A stretch of DNA of 64,000 nt, from NCBI RefSeq assembly GCF_019754945.1, contig NZ_JAEUWU010000003.1, positions 124,001 through 188,000 on the forward strand, given 5' to 3'. Shown here piece by piece: positions 1 to 8,303 of this stretch; position 1 is the stretch's first letter, and every line of letters begins with the position of its first letter. Source of the stretch: Corynebacterium pseudokroppenstedtii. GTDB lineage: Bacteria; Actinomycetota; Actinomycetes; Mycobacteriales; Mycobacteriaceae. The position numbers and the translations under genes were made by a program. The notes beneath the pieces were generated by a model. It was not told where the DNA came from and did no database searches. It saw only the letters and a program-made list of their open reading frames with translations.

Positions 1-911
1 CTGCCGTCTTTATCCACGGTGGCCCCGGCGGGGGAACCTCAGCCAAGGAAGCCCGTTTCTTCAACCCCGACAAGTACAGAGTTATCCTCATCGACCAGCG
101 TGGATGTGGGAAATCAACCCCACACCTGGCTGATCCTGATACCAACATCGATGCAGAACTCTCGGTGAACACCACATCCGAATTGATCGGTGATATCGAA
201 GCGATCCGAGAAACCTTAGGTATCGAGAAGTGGGTCGTTTTCGGCGGATCATGGGGCTCCACCTTGTCGCTCGCCTACACCCAGGCCCACCCGGAACGGA
301 CCCTCGCGATCATCCTTCGAGGCATCTTTATGTTGCGACGGACCGAGCTCGATTGGTACTACAACGGCGGCGCAGCCTACATGTTCCCCGACAAGTGGGA
401 ACGCTTCCTCTCTGTCATTCCCGACGATAAAAAACCCGAGCCGCTCAACCCTGCTGGAATGACACATCTTCCCGACGTCAACCTCATCGACGTCTACCAT
501 GAACTGCTTCGGTCGGATGATCACGACACAGCCGTCGCCGCCGCCCGGGCGTGGAGTGTGTGGGAAGGATCGACGTCCTACCTGCACGATCAGCCCACCG
601 ATACGCACGAAGATGAACGGTTTGCCTTAGCCTTCGCGCGCATCGAGAACCACTACTTCGTCAACCACGGGTTCCTTGAAGAAGGGCAGCTGTTGCGCGA
701 CGTCGATAAGATCCGCGATATTCCTGCCGTGATTGCTCAAGGGCGTTACGACGTCGTGTGCCCGCCCATCACAGCGTGGCAGCTGCATCAAGCCTGGCCG
801 GAAGCCACATTCGTGTGGTCACCGACGTCCGGCCATGCGTCGTATGAGGAGGAAACAACCTCGACATTGGTGTCGGCGACGGACAGGTTTGCCGAAACGT
901 TTGCGTCGTAA
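1..911 (+). CDS. pip: proline iminopeptidase (5' end outside window)
   Basis: Alpha/beta-hydrolase peptidase that removes N-terminal proline from peptides in the cytoplasm. The reading frame is open from base 3, so the true start lies before the window. The oxyanion-hole motif HGGPGGG begins at base 15. The nucleophile Ser of GGSWGS is codon 249-251, the acidic residue is the Asp of GRYDVVCP (codon 750-752), and the His of SGHASYE is codon 834-836, so the catalytic triad is complete. The DQRGCGKS stretch and the PDKWERF cap region are typical of the S33 family. It converges with prfC about 40 bp downstream. Identity as proline iminopeptidase rather than another S33 peptidase is family inference but strong. 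Confidence 0.88.
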   Translation, partial: AVFIHGGPGGGTSAKEARFFNPDKYRVILIDQRGCGKSTPHLADPDTNIDAELSVNTTSELIGDIEAIRETLGIEKWVVFGGSWGSTLSLAYTQAHPERTLAIILRGIFMLRRTELDWYYNGGAAYMFPDKWERFLSVIPDDKKPEPLNPAGMTHLPDVNLIDVYHELLRSDDHDTAVAAARAWSVWEGSTSYLHDQPTDTHEDERFALAFARIENHYFVNHGFLEEGQLLRDVDKIRDIPAVIAQGRYDVVCPPITAWQLHQAWPEATFVWSPTSGHASYEEETTSTLVSATDRFAETFAS

Positions 912-950
912 ATGAGGCGGCCAGAATTAGTACGGCCGCAACCAGCGCGA

Positions 951-2600
951 CTAGTCAGCCACCATCGGCTCGAGCGTGAACTCCGGGTGCTCGCGCTCAA
1001 TGAACTGCAGCTTCCACTTGTCGCCGAAGAGGGCAATGAGCTCGCCATCATCACGGGTGAACACTTCCACACCGCGCTGGCGGTTGAGCTCCGGCGCGGA
1101 CTCGTGGTCGGTACGCCGAGCCACCGAATACGGCACAGGGCTCGTTTCCGTTTCGACGTTGTACTCGTTCGCCATCCGAGCCTGCATGACCTCAAACTGC
1201 ATGGGCCCGACGGCAGCCATCACCGGCGCAGCGTCGCCACGAGCATCGTTGCGGAGAATCTGCACCACACCCTCCGACGACAACTGCTCCAACGCTTTGC
1301 GGAACTGCTTGTATTTTCCGAGCGACCGAGCACGCAATGTACGGAAATCCTCCGGCGCGAACTGGGGCATGGGGGCAAATTGCACCTTCGTGCCCTCATA
1401 AATCGTGTCGCCAGGAGCTAACGACCCCGCGTTGACGAGCCCCACAATGTCGCCGGGATACGCGGTTTCGACCGTCGATCTCGTCCGCCCAAATACAGTC
1501 AACGCGTATTTCGTCGAAAATGAACGGCCAGATTGCGCATGTGTCACCTGCATCCCGCGATCGAACTCGCCCGACACCACCCGCATAAAGGCCAGCTTGT
1601 CGCGGTGATGAGTATCCATGCCCGCCTGAACTTTGAAAATCACGCCGGAAAACGGATCTTGTGGTGCACGTTCTGTATCAATGGCCCCCGACGCTTTGCC
1701 TGCTGATTCGAGAACCTTGGGATCTGTCTTGCGTGGCCCCGGCTCAGGAGCAAGCTGGCAGAGCAAGTCCAAAATCTGGTGGACACCAAAATTCAACATT
1801 GCCGACGCAAACACCACAGGAGAGGTGGTGCAGTCCAGGAAAAGCTCCTGGTCATGAATCGCACCGTCCATGGTGAGCAGCTCGCACTCTTCCACGGCGG
1901 TGTCCCATACATCGCCTTCCTTCGACGATGCTTCGTCAGGGGAGTAGTGCTCCTCCGGGGCGATTGTTGACCCACCCGCGGTGCGCAAGAAGCGAATGTA
2001 TTCCGTGACGTCACCGTCGGCGTCGCGCCGGGCGAGGCCGTGGAAGTCCCCAGCCATTCCGACGGGCCAAAACAGCGGTGTCGGCTGCAGGCCAATTTCG
2101 TCGACAATCTCGTCCATGAGTTCGAGGGGAGCACGGCCCGGGCGGTCCCACTTGTTAATCACCGTAATGATGGGAAGGCCACGCGCTTTACACACCCGGA
2201 ACAGCTTGAGCGTCTGCGGCTCCAGGCCCTTCGCACCGTCGATCAACATGACGGCGGCATCCACAGCGGTGAGGACGCGGTAGGTATCCTCCGAAAAGTC
2301 CGCGTGACCAGGGGTATCAACTAAATTAATGACGTAGGGCTCCGTGCCCTCCGGTGCATTTTCGGGAAGATACTCGAACTGGAGAGCTGACGAGGCGATG
2401 GAAATACCACGATCCTTCTCCATCTCCATCCAGTCCGACACGGTGGACTTGCGGCCGGCCTTGCCATGAACAGCCCCGGCTTCGGCGATCACATGGGCGT
2501 GGAGTGCTAGCGCCTCGGTGAGTGTGGATTTACCAGCGTCGGGGTGTGCAATCACTGCGAATGTTCGGCGTCGGGCGCTTTCCTCCGCGACTGTACTCAT
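951..2600 (-). CDS. prfC: peptide chain release factor 3 (RF3)
   Basis: Translational GTPase that recycles RF1/RF2 from the ribosome after peptide release. The 549-aa length is normal. The N-terminal G domain shows P-loop AHPDAGKST (about residues 18-26), switch II DTPGH and the base-recognition motif NKWDRPGR. The RF3-specific GRKSTVSDWMEMEKDRGIS stretch follows the P-loop. The C-terminal part carries the domain II and III sequences expected for RF3, ending near EPMVAD. The gene is monocistronic by context: it converges with pip and is divergent from the nitronate monooxygenase-like gene, with a 212-bp promoter region between them. Confidence 0.96.
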   Translation of the reverse strand: MSTVAEESARRRTFAVIAHPDAGKSTLTEALALHAHVIAEAGAVHGKAGRKSTVSDWMEMEKDRGISIASSALQFEYLPENAPEGTEPYVINLVDTPGHADFSEDTYRVLTAVDAAVMLIDGAKGLEPQTLKLFRVCKARGLPIITVINKWDRPGRAPLELMDEIVDEIGLQPTPLFWPVGMAGDFHGLARRDADGDVTEYIRFLRTAGGSTIAPEEHYSPDEASSKEGDVWDTAVEECELLTMDGAIHDQELFLDCTTSPVVFASAMLNFGVHQILDLLCQLAPEPGPRKTDPKVLESAGKASGAIDTERAPQDPFSGVIFKVQAGMDTHHRDKLAFMRVVSGEFDRGMQVTHAQSGRSFSTKYALTVFGRTRSTVETAYPGDIVGLVNAGSLAPGDTIYEGTKVQFAPMPQFAPEDFRTLRARSLGKYKQFRKALEQLSSEGVVQILRNDARGDAAPVMAAVGPMQFEVMQARMANEYNVETETSPVPYSVARRTDHESAPELNRQRGVEVFTRDDGELIALFGDKWKLQFIEREHPEFTLEPMVAD

Positions 2601-2812
2601 CTGAGCGTTCCTTTTCCTCTCGCTGGTCTCCGGGCTGTGTTATTTCGCCGATTCAACTCACGGTTTATGTAGCCGGTCTCGTCGGTCTGCCGCAATGGCG
2701 TCAGTGTAGGCCGTCGTTAATCTAACCGCTCTATGATAGCCGCACCACGGTGGGGGCAGTGTTTTTAGTGTTTTACCCTTCTACCCGGTCATGACGCTAT
2801 AGTCTCAGCGCC

Positions 2813-3982
2813 ATGAATGAGACCCAGAACACACAACCGACAGAAGACGTACAACCAGCAGTGAAATCGAGAGCCTACCGAACCATTATCGCCGCTCCGA
2901 TGGCGGGAGGACCCTCCTCGCCGGAGCTGGTTGATGCCGTCGCTGCCCACGGAGGGCTCGGTTTCTTAGCAGCGGGCTACAAAACCCCAGAAGCTGTAGA
3001 GAAAGAACTTGACGACGTTGCCCAGCGGGCGCGACAACGCGGTGCGGAACCCTTCTATGGCCTCAATCTTTTCGTGCCACAACCCAGCCCCTCGGGAGAA
3101 GATCGCGATCGCGCTGCGGCATACCGCGATGAGTTGGCGAAGGACTATGAAAGGTTCGGTGTGGTCGAACCGGAGTTGAACTGGACCACTGACGACCAGT
3201 GGGAGGGGAAGCTCGCGGTCATACGCCGACGCCTCGACCAACGAGAGCAGCGAGGGGAGGGGCACGCTGACGGTAATAATCACGCCGAGAACGTTTCAGT
3301 TCCCGATGTCCTGAGCTTTACGTTTGGTCTCCCACCCGAGGCGCTGGTCGACGAATTCCAATCGCGCGGAATTGAAGTGTGGGCAACTGTCGCCACCACT
3401 CATGCAGCGCAGATCGCGGCAGACCGGGGCGTCGCCGCCATCGTCGTTCAGGGCCCGGAAGCCGGTGGGCACCGCGCGACAACAACACCCGATGAAGAGC
3501 CCGGCTCCGAGTCATTGATGTCCCTTGTACAGGCAGTATCCGATCTATTCGCGAACACGGATGCGTCGACGCGCCCAGCCATCATCGCTGCAGGGGGCAT
3601 CGCGACTCCCGATCACGTAGGGGAGGCGTTACGCCGTGGGGCGGACGCCGTTGCAGCCGGAACCATCTTCGCTGCGACCAACGAAGCGGGAACGAATGAG
3701 CCCTACAAACAGGCACTCATTTCAGCGACGGCCGACGACACCGTGATCACCCGCGCATATTCCGGGCGGCCAGCACGCGGGCGCCGGAACGCATTTATCG
3801 ACGCCCACCCCGACGCGCCATCGGTCTATCCCGCGGTCAATGGGCTCACCTCACCGATTCGGAAGGCGGCGACCAAACAAAGGGAGACAGACTGCATGTC
3901 ATTATGGGCTGGTCAGAGCGTTGAATACGCCAGTGGAGGAACCGCCGGCAGCGTCGTCGATCTTCTGCTTCAAAGCAGGTAG
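2813..3982 (+). CDS. nitronate monooxygenase-like FMN enzyme
   Basis: FMN-dependent TIM-barrel protein of the 2-nitropropane dioxygenase/nitronate monooxygenase family, which oxidises alkyl nitronates. Visible signatures are IIAAPMAGG at the first strand (about residue 26), GGLGFLAAGY, the phosphate-binding region VVQGPEAGGHR (about residue 210) and AAGGIATPDHV (about residue 263), followed by GADAVAAGTIF. The 389 aa include a short unstructured N-terminus and a charged insertion near residues 140-160. The ATG at 2813 is the only sensible start. It stands alone between the divergent prfC and the convergent malic enzyme gene. The physiological substrate is unknown; some relatives are enoyl-ACP reductase-like. 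Confidence 0.85.
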   Translation: MNETQNTQPTEDVQPAVKSRAYRTIIAAPMAGGPSSPELVDAVAAHGGLGFLAAGYKTPEAVEKELDDVAQRARQRGAEPFYGLNLFVPQPSPSGEDRDRAAAYRDELAKDYERFGVVEPELNWTTDDQWEGKLAVIRRRLDQREQRGEGHADGNNHAENVSVPDVLSFTFGLPPEALVDEFQSRGIEVWATVATTHAAQIAADRGVAAIVVQGPEAGGHRATTTPDEEPGSESLMSLVQAVSDLFANTDASTRPAIIAAGGIATPDHVGEALRRGADAVAAGTIFAATNEAGTNEPYKQALISATADDTVITRAYSGRPARGRRNAFIDAHPDAPSVYPAVNGLTSPIRKAATKQRETDCMSLWAGQSVEYASGGTAGSVVDLLLQSR

Positions 3983-4048
3983 AGGATAAGGATTAAACGG
4001 CGCGCCGAGTGCGCACCTTTTTATACTCCGCAGACTATCCCTCGTCGC

Positions 4049-5722
4049 CTATTTCTTGTCATCCTCGTGTTCCGTGGCAAGCTCGTCTGGATACTCCGGC
4101 CACCACATCGCGAGCCGAACCGCCTCAACAACATTATCGGGCTCATTTTGCGCAACACCTGACTCGACCGCTTCACGGATTACCGCTTCCGCAACCCGAG
4201 CCGACGATGCCCGCAGATTCTCGACCGGCGGCAGAATGGGCGCACCGAGCTGGGAAGCGTCCACCTGCTTGGCAACCGCCGAGGCCGCAGCCAGCAGCAT
4301 TCCGTCGGTCACTCGGTCTGCTCGTGACACGATGACACCCAACCCGAGACCCGGATACAGCAACGCATTATTGCCCTGACCAAATTCGTAGGTGACGTCG
4401 TTGTACTCGAAATCGTCAACGGGGATCCCCGCCGCAACAAGAGCACGCCCATCCGACCACTTCACGACGTCGGCAGGCATCGCTTCAATACGCGAGGTCG
4501 GGTTAGACAACGGCAGCACGATGGGCCGGTCGCAGTGTTTCGCCATCTCCTGGATCACAGGTTCGGTAAACGCACCATGGTCAGTCGAGGTGCCGATGAG
4601 AATGGTGGGCTGGGCATGGCGGACCACATCGACCAACCCAATTTTCCCATCCTTGCTGTCCCAGTCTTTCACCTCCGACGCAGGTCGCGCATAAGTTTGC
4701 TGGTAATCCGGGAGGTTATCCATGTCATCGGTGACCAACCCGTTGACATCGATGAGCCAGATCCTCCGTGTCGCTTCTTCCTCGCTCAACCCGTCGCGAA
4801 TCATTCCGGCGCGAATCTGGTCTGCCATACCTGTGCCCGCTGTTCCTGCACCATAAACGACGAGACGCTGGTCAGCGAACGTGGTGTTGTTTGCCTTCAT
4901 CCCCGCCATGACCGCGGCGGTGACAATAGCCCCTGTGCCTTGCATGTCATCGTTAAAGATGCGGTAGCTGTCGGCATTGTCGCGAAGAATGCGGCGCGCA
5001 TTTGACGGGCCGAAGTCCTCAAAGTGCAGGAGCGCGTTCGGGAACATATCGCTCGCGATGCGCAAGTACTCGGAAATGAGGTTGTCGTAGCGCTCGCCAC
5101 GGACGCGCGCGTGGCGATTCCCCAGGTAGAAGGGGGAATTGAGAAGGTCTTCATTATCAGTGCCGACGTCGAGGTTGACCGCGATCACGCGCGAGGGGTC
5201 GACGCCCGCAGCGGCGGTGTAGATGGCCAGTTTTCCGATGGCGATATCGGTTCCGTTGACTCCCCAGTCGCCGATGCCCAGGATTTCCTCCGCATCTGAG
5301 CAGACGATGAGGTCGACGTCGTCGGGCCCAAGTCCTAGGGTTTCGAAGCTTTCGCGGATTTCGTCGACACGATCGATGGAGAGATATACAGCGTGTGAGC
5401 GGCGGTAGTCTTGTGACCAGTTTTCAATCGCGTCGCCGATGGTGGGGTCGTACACGATGGGGAGAAGCTCTTTGAGGTGGTCAACGAGGAGTTTGAAATA
5501 GACGGTCTCGTTACGGCCGTGCAGTTCGTCTAAGTAATGGTATTTGTTGAGATTGTTCTCAAAATGGCTTAATTGCTGGTAGCAGCGCTGTGCCTGAGAT
5601 TCGAGGCTTTCCACTCCCGACGGTAGGCGGCCGGTGAGTCCAAGTTTCTTACGCTCTTCATATGTATATGCGGTTCCGCGGTTGATATGCGGATCGGTGA
5701 TCGCATTGGGACGAATGGACAA
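4049..5722 (-). CDS. maeA: NAD-type malic enzyme
   Basis: Oxidative decarboxylation of L-malate to pyruvate, linking the TCA cycle to pyruvate. The 557-aa protein belongs to the long NAD-dependent type. Seen are the catalytic-Tyr region PIVYDPTIG, the metal-binding stretch HFEDFGPSNARRIL, the signature FNDDMQGTGAI and a Rossmann motif VVYGAGTAGTGMA, then LPLSNPTSRIEA. I place the start at the TTG at 5722 because AGGAG lies 7 nt before it; the upstream in-frame TTG at 5743 has no ribosome-binding site. The upstream 0.4 kb holds no gene but has strong hairpins. NAD versus NADP preference cannot be decided from sequence alone; some relatives act as malolactic enzymes. Confidence 0.93.
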   Translation of the reverse strand: MSIRPNAITDPHINRGTAYTYEERKKLGLTGRLPSGVESLESQAQRCYQQLSHFENNLNKYHYLDELHGRNETVYFKLLVDHLKELLPIVYDPTIGDAIENWSQDYRRSHAVYLSIDRVDEIRESFETLGLGPDDVDLIVCSDAEEILGIGDWGVNGTDIAIGKLAIYTAAAGVDPSRVIAVNLDVGTDNEDLLNSPFYLGNRHARVRGERYDNLISEYLRIASDMFPNALLHFEDFGPSNARRILRDNADSYRIFNDDMQGTGAIVTAAVMAGMKANNTTFADQRLVVYGAGTAGTGMADQIRAGMIRDGLSEEEATRRIWLIDVNGLVTDDMDNLPDYQQTYARPASEVKDWDSKDGKIGLVDVVRHAQPTILIGTSTDHGAFTEPVIQEMAKHCDRPIVLPLSNPTSRIEAMPADVVKWSDGRALVAAGIPVDDFEYNDVTYEFGQGNNALLYPGLGLGVIVSRADRVTDGMLLAAASAVAKQVDASQLGAPILPPVENLRASSARVAEAVIREAVESGVAQNEPDNVVEAVRLAMWWPEYPDELATEHEDDKK

Positions 5723-5973
5723 GAGCTGTCTCCTCGCTAACAACTATTTGATGATTGGAAATATGGGTTGCCCAGGGATATTGATACGCCCAGGGGGATT
5801 GATAGAAGGACAGGTGAAAGTAGTTCGGTTTACGCCATGCCCTTTCGTTTCATCCTATCGACGTTTTGCTGAGAATTCCGCTGAGAATTTCCGGGGAAAA
5901 GCGTGTGAGAGGACAGCGTGTCTTGGGCCGTCGGACCTAAAGGGCGCAACCAACCTTTAAGAACAATTGCCGA

Positions 5974-6010
5974 TAAGAATAGGGGGATCAATGTTCACCC
6001 CCAATTCTTA
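5974..6010. other. strong hairpin in the maeA/6148 intergenic region
   Basis: The arms TAAGAATAGGGGG and CCCCCAATTCTTA pair over 12 bp with one A-A mismatch around an 11-nt loop. Neither side has a U tract, so it is not a classical intrinsic terminator. It lies in the 425-bp gap between the divergent maeA and the gene at 6148. No coding region is evident in that gap. Confidence 0.55.
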
Positions 6011-6034
6011 CAGAGGCTACCGTCTCGGTGTTAT

Positions 6035-6117
6035 GGTTAGGGCTGAGAGCACAAGGGAAACTTCACAGCAATCAGCCTAACCAGCCCAAACTGGGGGAAT
6101 ACGGCTGAAATGTGAAG
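6035..6117 (+). promoter_or_regulatory. leader with two mutually exclusive hairpins
   Basis: Hairpin I pairs GGTTAGGGCTGA (6035-6046) with TCAGCCTAACC (6072-6082), with one bulged G. Hairpin II pairs CTTCACA (6061-6067) with TGTGAAG (6111-6117) and TCAGCC (6072-6077) with GGCTGA (6103-6108), capped by CCAG/CTGG (6081-6084 with 6091-6094). The TCAGCC segment is shared, so the two folds exclude each other. The element ends 30 bp before the GTG of the gene at 6148, whose AGAGGT ribosome-binding site stays outside. It looks like an attenuator or switch but matches no riboswitch class I know. Confidence 0.45.
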
Positions 6118-6147
6118 GTAGGTAATTAGTCTCAAGAGGTCATCATT

Positions 6148-6564
6148 GTGGGTAAGCGAAAAAAGCGCACGTCACGCCAGCGTGCAGTCAGTGCTTACTC
6201 ATACTCTTCAGCAGATGTGACTGTCCGACGCCCATGTGATGGCGACTCTGGGTGCGACGAGAAAAGGAAGCCGTGTCCATTTCGTGACGCGGAAGCGGCC
6301 TACGAGGCGCAGTATTACGCCCGATTGGAAGCACGTAAGAAGGGTGTGCTTTTCAATGAAACGCCGTCGGCTATGGGGGCTACTGCGTTACACAAAGAAG
6401 TAGCGAAGTGCCTGGAAAAAGGGCCAAAGAAGAAGTGCTGTCATTCGTCGCCACGGTGTATGCGGTGCCCGTATGTTTTTGCGCAGTTGCGTAAAGTCGA
6501 CACCGCGGAGTTGGACGACGATAACCTCAAGCGGACGCTTCAGAAATTGAGGAATCGCAGGTAA
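6148..6564 (+). CDS. Cys-rich hypothetical protein
   Basis: A 138-aa cytoplasmic, strongly basic protein of unknown function. The N-terminus is Lys/Arg-rich (MGKRKKRTSRQR). Eight cysteines fall in two clusters: C-x5-C-x6-C near residues 30-43, and one in the stretch from about residue 90 containing CLEKGPKKKCC, SPRC and MRCPY. This pattern suggests a metal site, possibly zinc or Fe-S, but no named domain was recognised. The C-terminal helix (DDDNLKRTLQKLRNRR) is charged. The start is the GTG at 6148 with AGAGGT upstream. Codon use is like the neighbours. It converges with pth 12 bp downstream and sits behind the alternative-hairpin leader at 6035-6117, so its expression may be RNA-controlled. 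Confidence 0.7.
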   Translation: MGKRKKRTSRQRAVSAYSYSSADVTVRRPCDGDSGCDEKRKPCPFRDAEAAYEAQYYARLEARKKGVLFNETPSAMGATALHKEVAKCLEKGPKKKCCHSSPRCMRCPYVFAQLRKVDTAELDDDNLKRTLQKLRNRR

Positions 6565-6576
6565 AACCAGCCTGAC

Positions 6577-7251
6577 CTAGCGTCCGTGAATCGTGTTCTG
6601 GGCATACTCCAACCCGTGGGTTGCCAGCAGCTCCACGGCGTCCGCAGCGGTAGAACACATCAGATCCACATCGACGGATTCCCGCGTCGAAAACTTTTTT
6701 AAGACAAAGTCCGCGGGAGACATACGCCCGGGTGGACGGCCAATTCCTAATCTCACCCGGAGATAATCCTTCGTCCCCAAGGCCTTGGTGATATCCCGCA
6801 GACCGTTATGGCCGCCTTCGCCACCACCCCGCTTAAGACAAACTGCCCCGAAATCGAGGTCGAGGTCGTCGTGGAGAACAATGACGTTCTGGGGAGGAAT
6901 GTGGAAGAAACGAGCCAAAGCAGACGTCGGCCCACCCGAGAGGTTCATATATGACCGCGGACGGCCAAGAATAAGGGAAACAGATGAACCATTCGGGCCG
7001 GACAGCGACATCTGTGCTGAATCCGTGTTCGTTTTCTTGTGTCGCGACAAGGTCACGGGGGCGGGGAGTGCGCGGGACGCCACCTCGTCGAGGGCCATCT
7101 GGCCAATATTGTGGCGGGTGCCCTCGTACTGAGAGCCGGGATTGCCCAGCCCGATAATCAGGAATGGCTGTGAGCCGGAGCCCTGGCTCCTGCCCGGACT
7201 ACGCCGCGGCGCACTCCCGCCGCGTGATTGAGACGTTGAAAACATACCCAC
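6577..7251 (-). CDS. pth: peptidyl-tRNA hydrolase
   Basis: Cleaves peptidyl-tRNA released by ribosome drop-off, recycling tRNA. The core shows LIIGLGNPGSQYEGTRHNIG with the catalytic His (TRHNIG), the substrate-binding Asn of SYMNLSG, HDDLDLDFG and GGHNGLRDI, all canonical. The 224 aa include an N-terminal extension of about 28 residues rich in Ser, Gly and Arg (STSQSRGGSAPRRSPGRSQ), longer than the usual core of about 190. The start at 7251 or the nearby ATG at 7245 fits 15-21 bp downstream of rplY. Co-transcription with rplY is likely, as in other actinobacteria. Confidence 0.95.
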   Translation of the reverse strand: MGMFSTSQSRGGSAPRRSPGRSQGSGSQPFLIIGLGNPGSQYEGTRHNIGQMALDEVASRALPAPVTLSRHKKTNTDSAQMSLSGPNGSSVSLILGRPRSYMNLSGGPTSALARFFHIPPQNVIVLHDDLDLDFGAVCLKRGGGEGGHNGLRDITKALGTKDYLRVRLGIGRPPGRMSPADFVLKKFSTRESVDVDLMCSTAADAVELLATHGLEYAQNTIHGR

Positions 7252-7266
7252 GGAAAACGGCCTGAA

Positions 7267-7923
7267 TTACTCCTCGGACTCGCCCTCTTCGGCCTCGCCC
7301 TCAGCCTCAGTGGCCTCGCCCTCGGTCTCTCCAGCCTCGGTGTCTTCCTCGTTGTCAGAGTCGGTGTCGGCAACCTCAGGAACGACCACGTTAACGATCA
7401 ATGTCTCCGGATCAGAAATCAAGGTGGTGTTGGCCGGCATCTGGACGTCGCCGGCGGTGATCTGGGTACCAACTTCCAGACCCTCAACATCAATGGTGAT
7501 TTCTTCCGGAATGGACAGAACGTCGGCTTCGACGTCGATAACGTCGACATCCTGCATGAGCATGGCGCCCGGAGCAACTTCGCCCTCGGTAACAACCGGA
7601 ACCTCAACCTCAACCTTTTCGCCGCGGCGAATAGCCAGGAGGTCAGCGTGGTCGGCGTCGAGTGTGAGGACGTTCTGGTCGACGGCCTTCACCATGGTCA
7701 GGTGCTTTTCACCGTCAACGTTGAGGTCGACGATGGCGTTGGCACCGTGGTTACGCAGAACTGCGTGGAACTCGATGGAGTCCACCGAAATGTGGATGGG
7801 CTCGTCGAGTTCTTTGCCGTAAATCACGGCAGGGATGCGGCCTGCGCGACGCAGACGACGGGAAGCGCCTTTGCCGAACTCGTGACGAGGCAGAGCTTCA
7901 AGGTCGGTAATGTTTGTTGCCAC
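7267..7923 (-). CDS. rplY: 50S ribosomal protein L25, CTC/TL5 type
   Basis: Binds 5S rRNA in the large subunit. The N-terminal L25 domain (about residues 1-92) contains FGKGASRRLRRAGRIPAVIYG. The C-terminal TL5/CTC beta domain follows (about 100-185). The last 35 or so residues are almost all Glu, Asp, Ala, Gly and Thr, an acidic tail common in actinobacterial CTC proteins. I use the GTG at 7923 because GGAG lies 6 nt upstream; the in-frame TTG at 7935 overlaps that ribosome-binding site. The gene is followed closely by pth on the same strand, and prsA lies 0.4 kb upstream. Confidence 0.95.
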   Translation of the reverse strand: MATNITDLEALPRHEFGKGASRRLRRAGRIPAVIYGKELDEPIHISVDSIEFHAVLRNHGANAIVDLNVDGEKHLTMVKAVDQNVLTLDADHADLLAIRRGEKVEVEVPVVTEGEVAPGAMLMQDVDVIDVEADVLSIPEEITIDVEGLEVGTQITAGDVQMPANTTLISDPETLIVNVVVPEVADTDSDNEEDTEAGETEGEATEAEGEAEEGESEE

Positions 7924-8303
7924 AATAATCTCCAATCATCAGCGATGAACGCGCAGAAAGGATCGTGGTGTAGGAATATCTGCGCGTCTGTCGCCCCGGA
8001 GAGAGGATCACGCAGAAAAAGCGGAATGGTGTCGCAGTTGGAACCATTGCATACCAGTGGGCTGGCTTTGCCGAGCCGTGTGTATGCCGCTGTAGATTTT
8101 CATCGCGTCGATAACGGGGCCCTGTACTTGAGCGCGGTTCTTGTGCGTGCACGGTTACGGGCCGCCCTCGCCGAGACATACCGACCTAGGATAGCAAGAT
8201 TGGCCGGAGGAACCAAACGTTCGTCCGGCCAAGAATCTCGCTCATCGGGTAGCGACAATGCGAGGCAAGTAGCGCCGACGCGAGTAAGCGCCGACGTGGG
8301 CGC
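7924..8303. other. non-coding gap between prsA and rplY with two hairpins
   Basis: No credible gene is seen in these 380 bp. A perfect 12-bp stem (CGAGTAAGCGCC with its complement, 8281-8310) overlaps the prsA stop codon. A second perfect 9-bp stem, TTGGCCGGA with TCCGGCCAA (8200-8208/8224-8232), lies about 70 bp further along the minus strand and is followed by a weakly T-rich stretch. They are the likely transcript end of prsA. The part next to rplY should hold its promoter. Confidence 0.5.
8200..8232 (-). terminator. probable prsA terminator hairpin
   Basis: A perfect 9-bp GC-rich stem (TTGGCCGGA/TCCGGCCAA) with a 15-nt loop lies 72 bp past the prsA stop on the minus strand. The following bases TCTTGCTATC are only weakly U-rich, so this is a moderate call. 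Confidence 0.45.

Noticed and set aside
6035..6117. Resemblance to a TPP riboswitch (GGGCTGAGAG)
   Set aside because: The second conserved TPP block (CCTGATCTGGATAATACCAGC-like) is absent, and the downstream gene is unrelated to thiamine.
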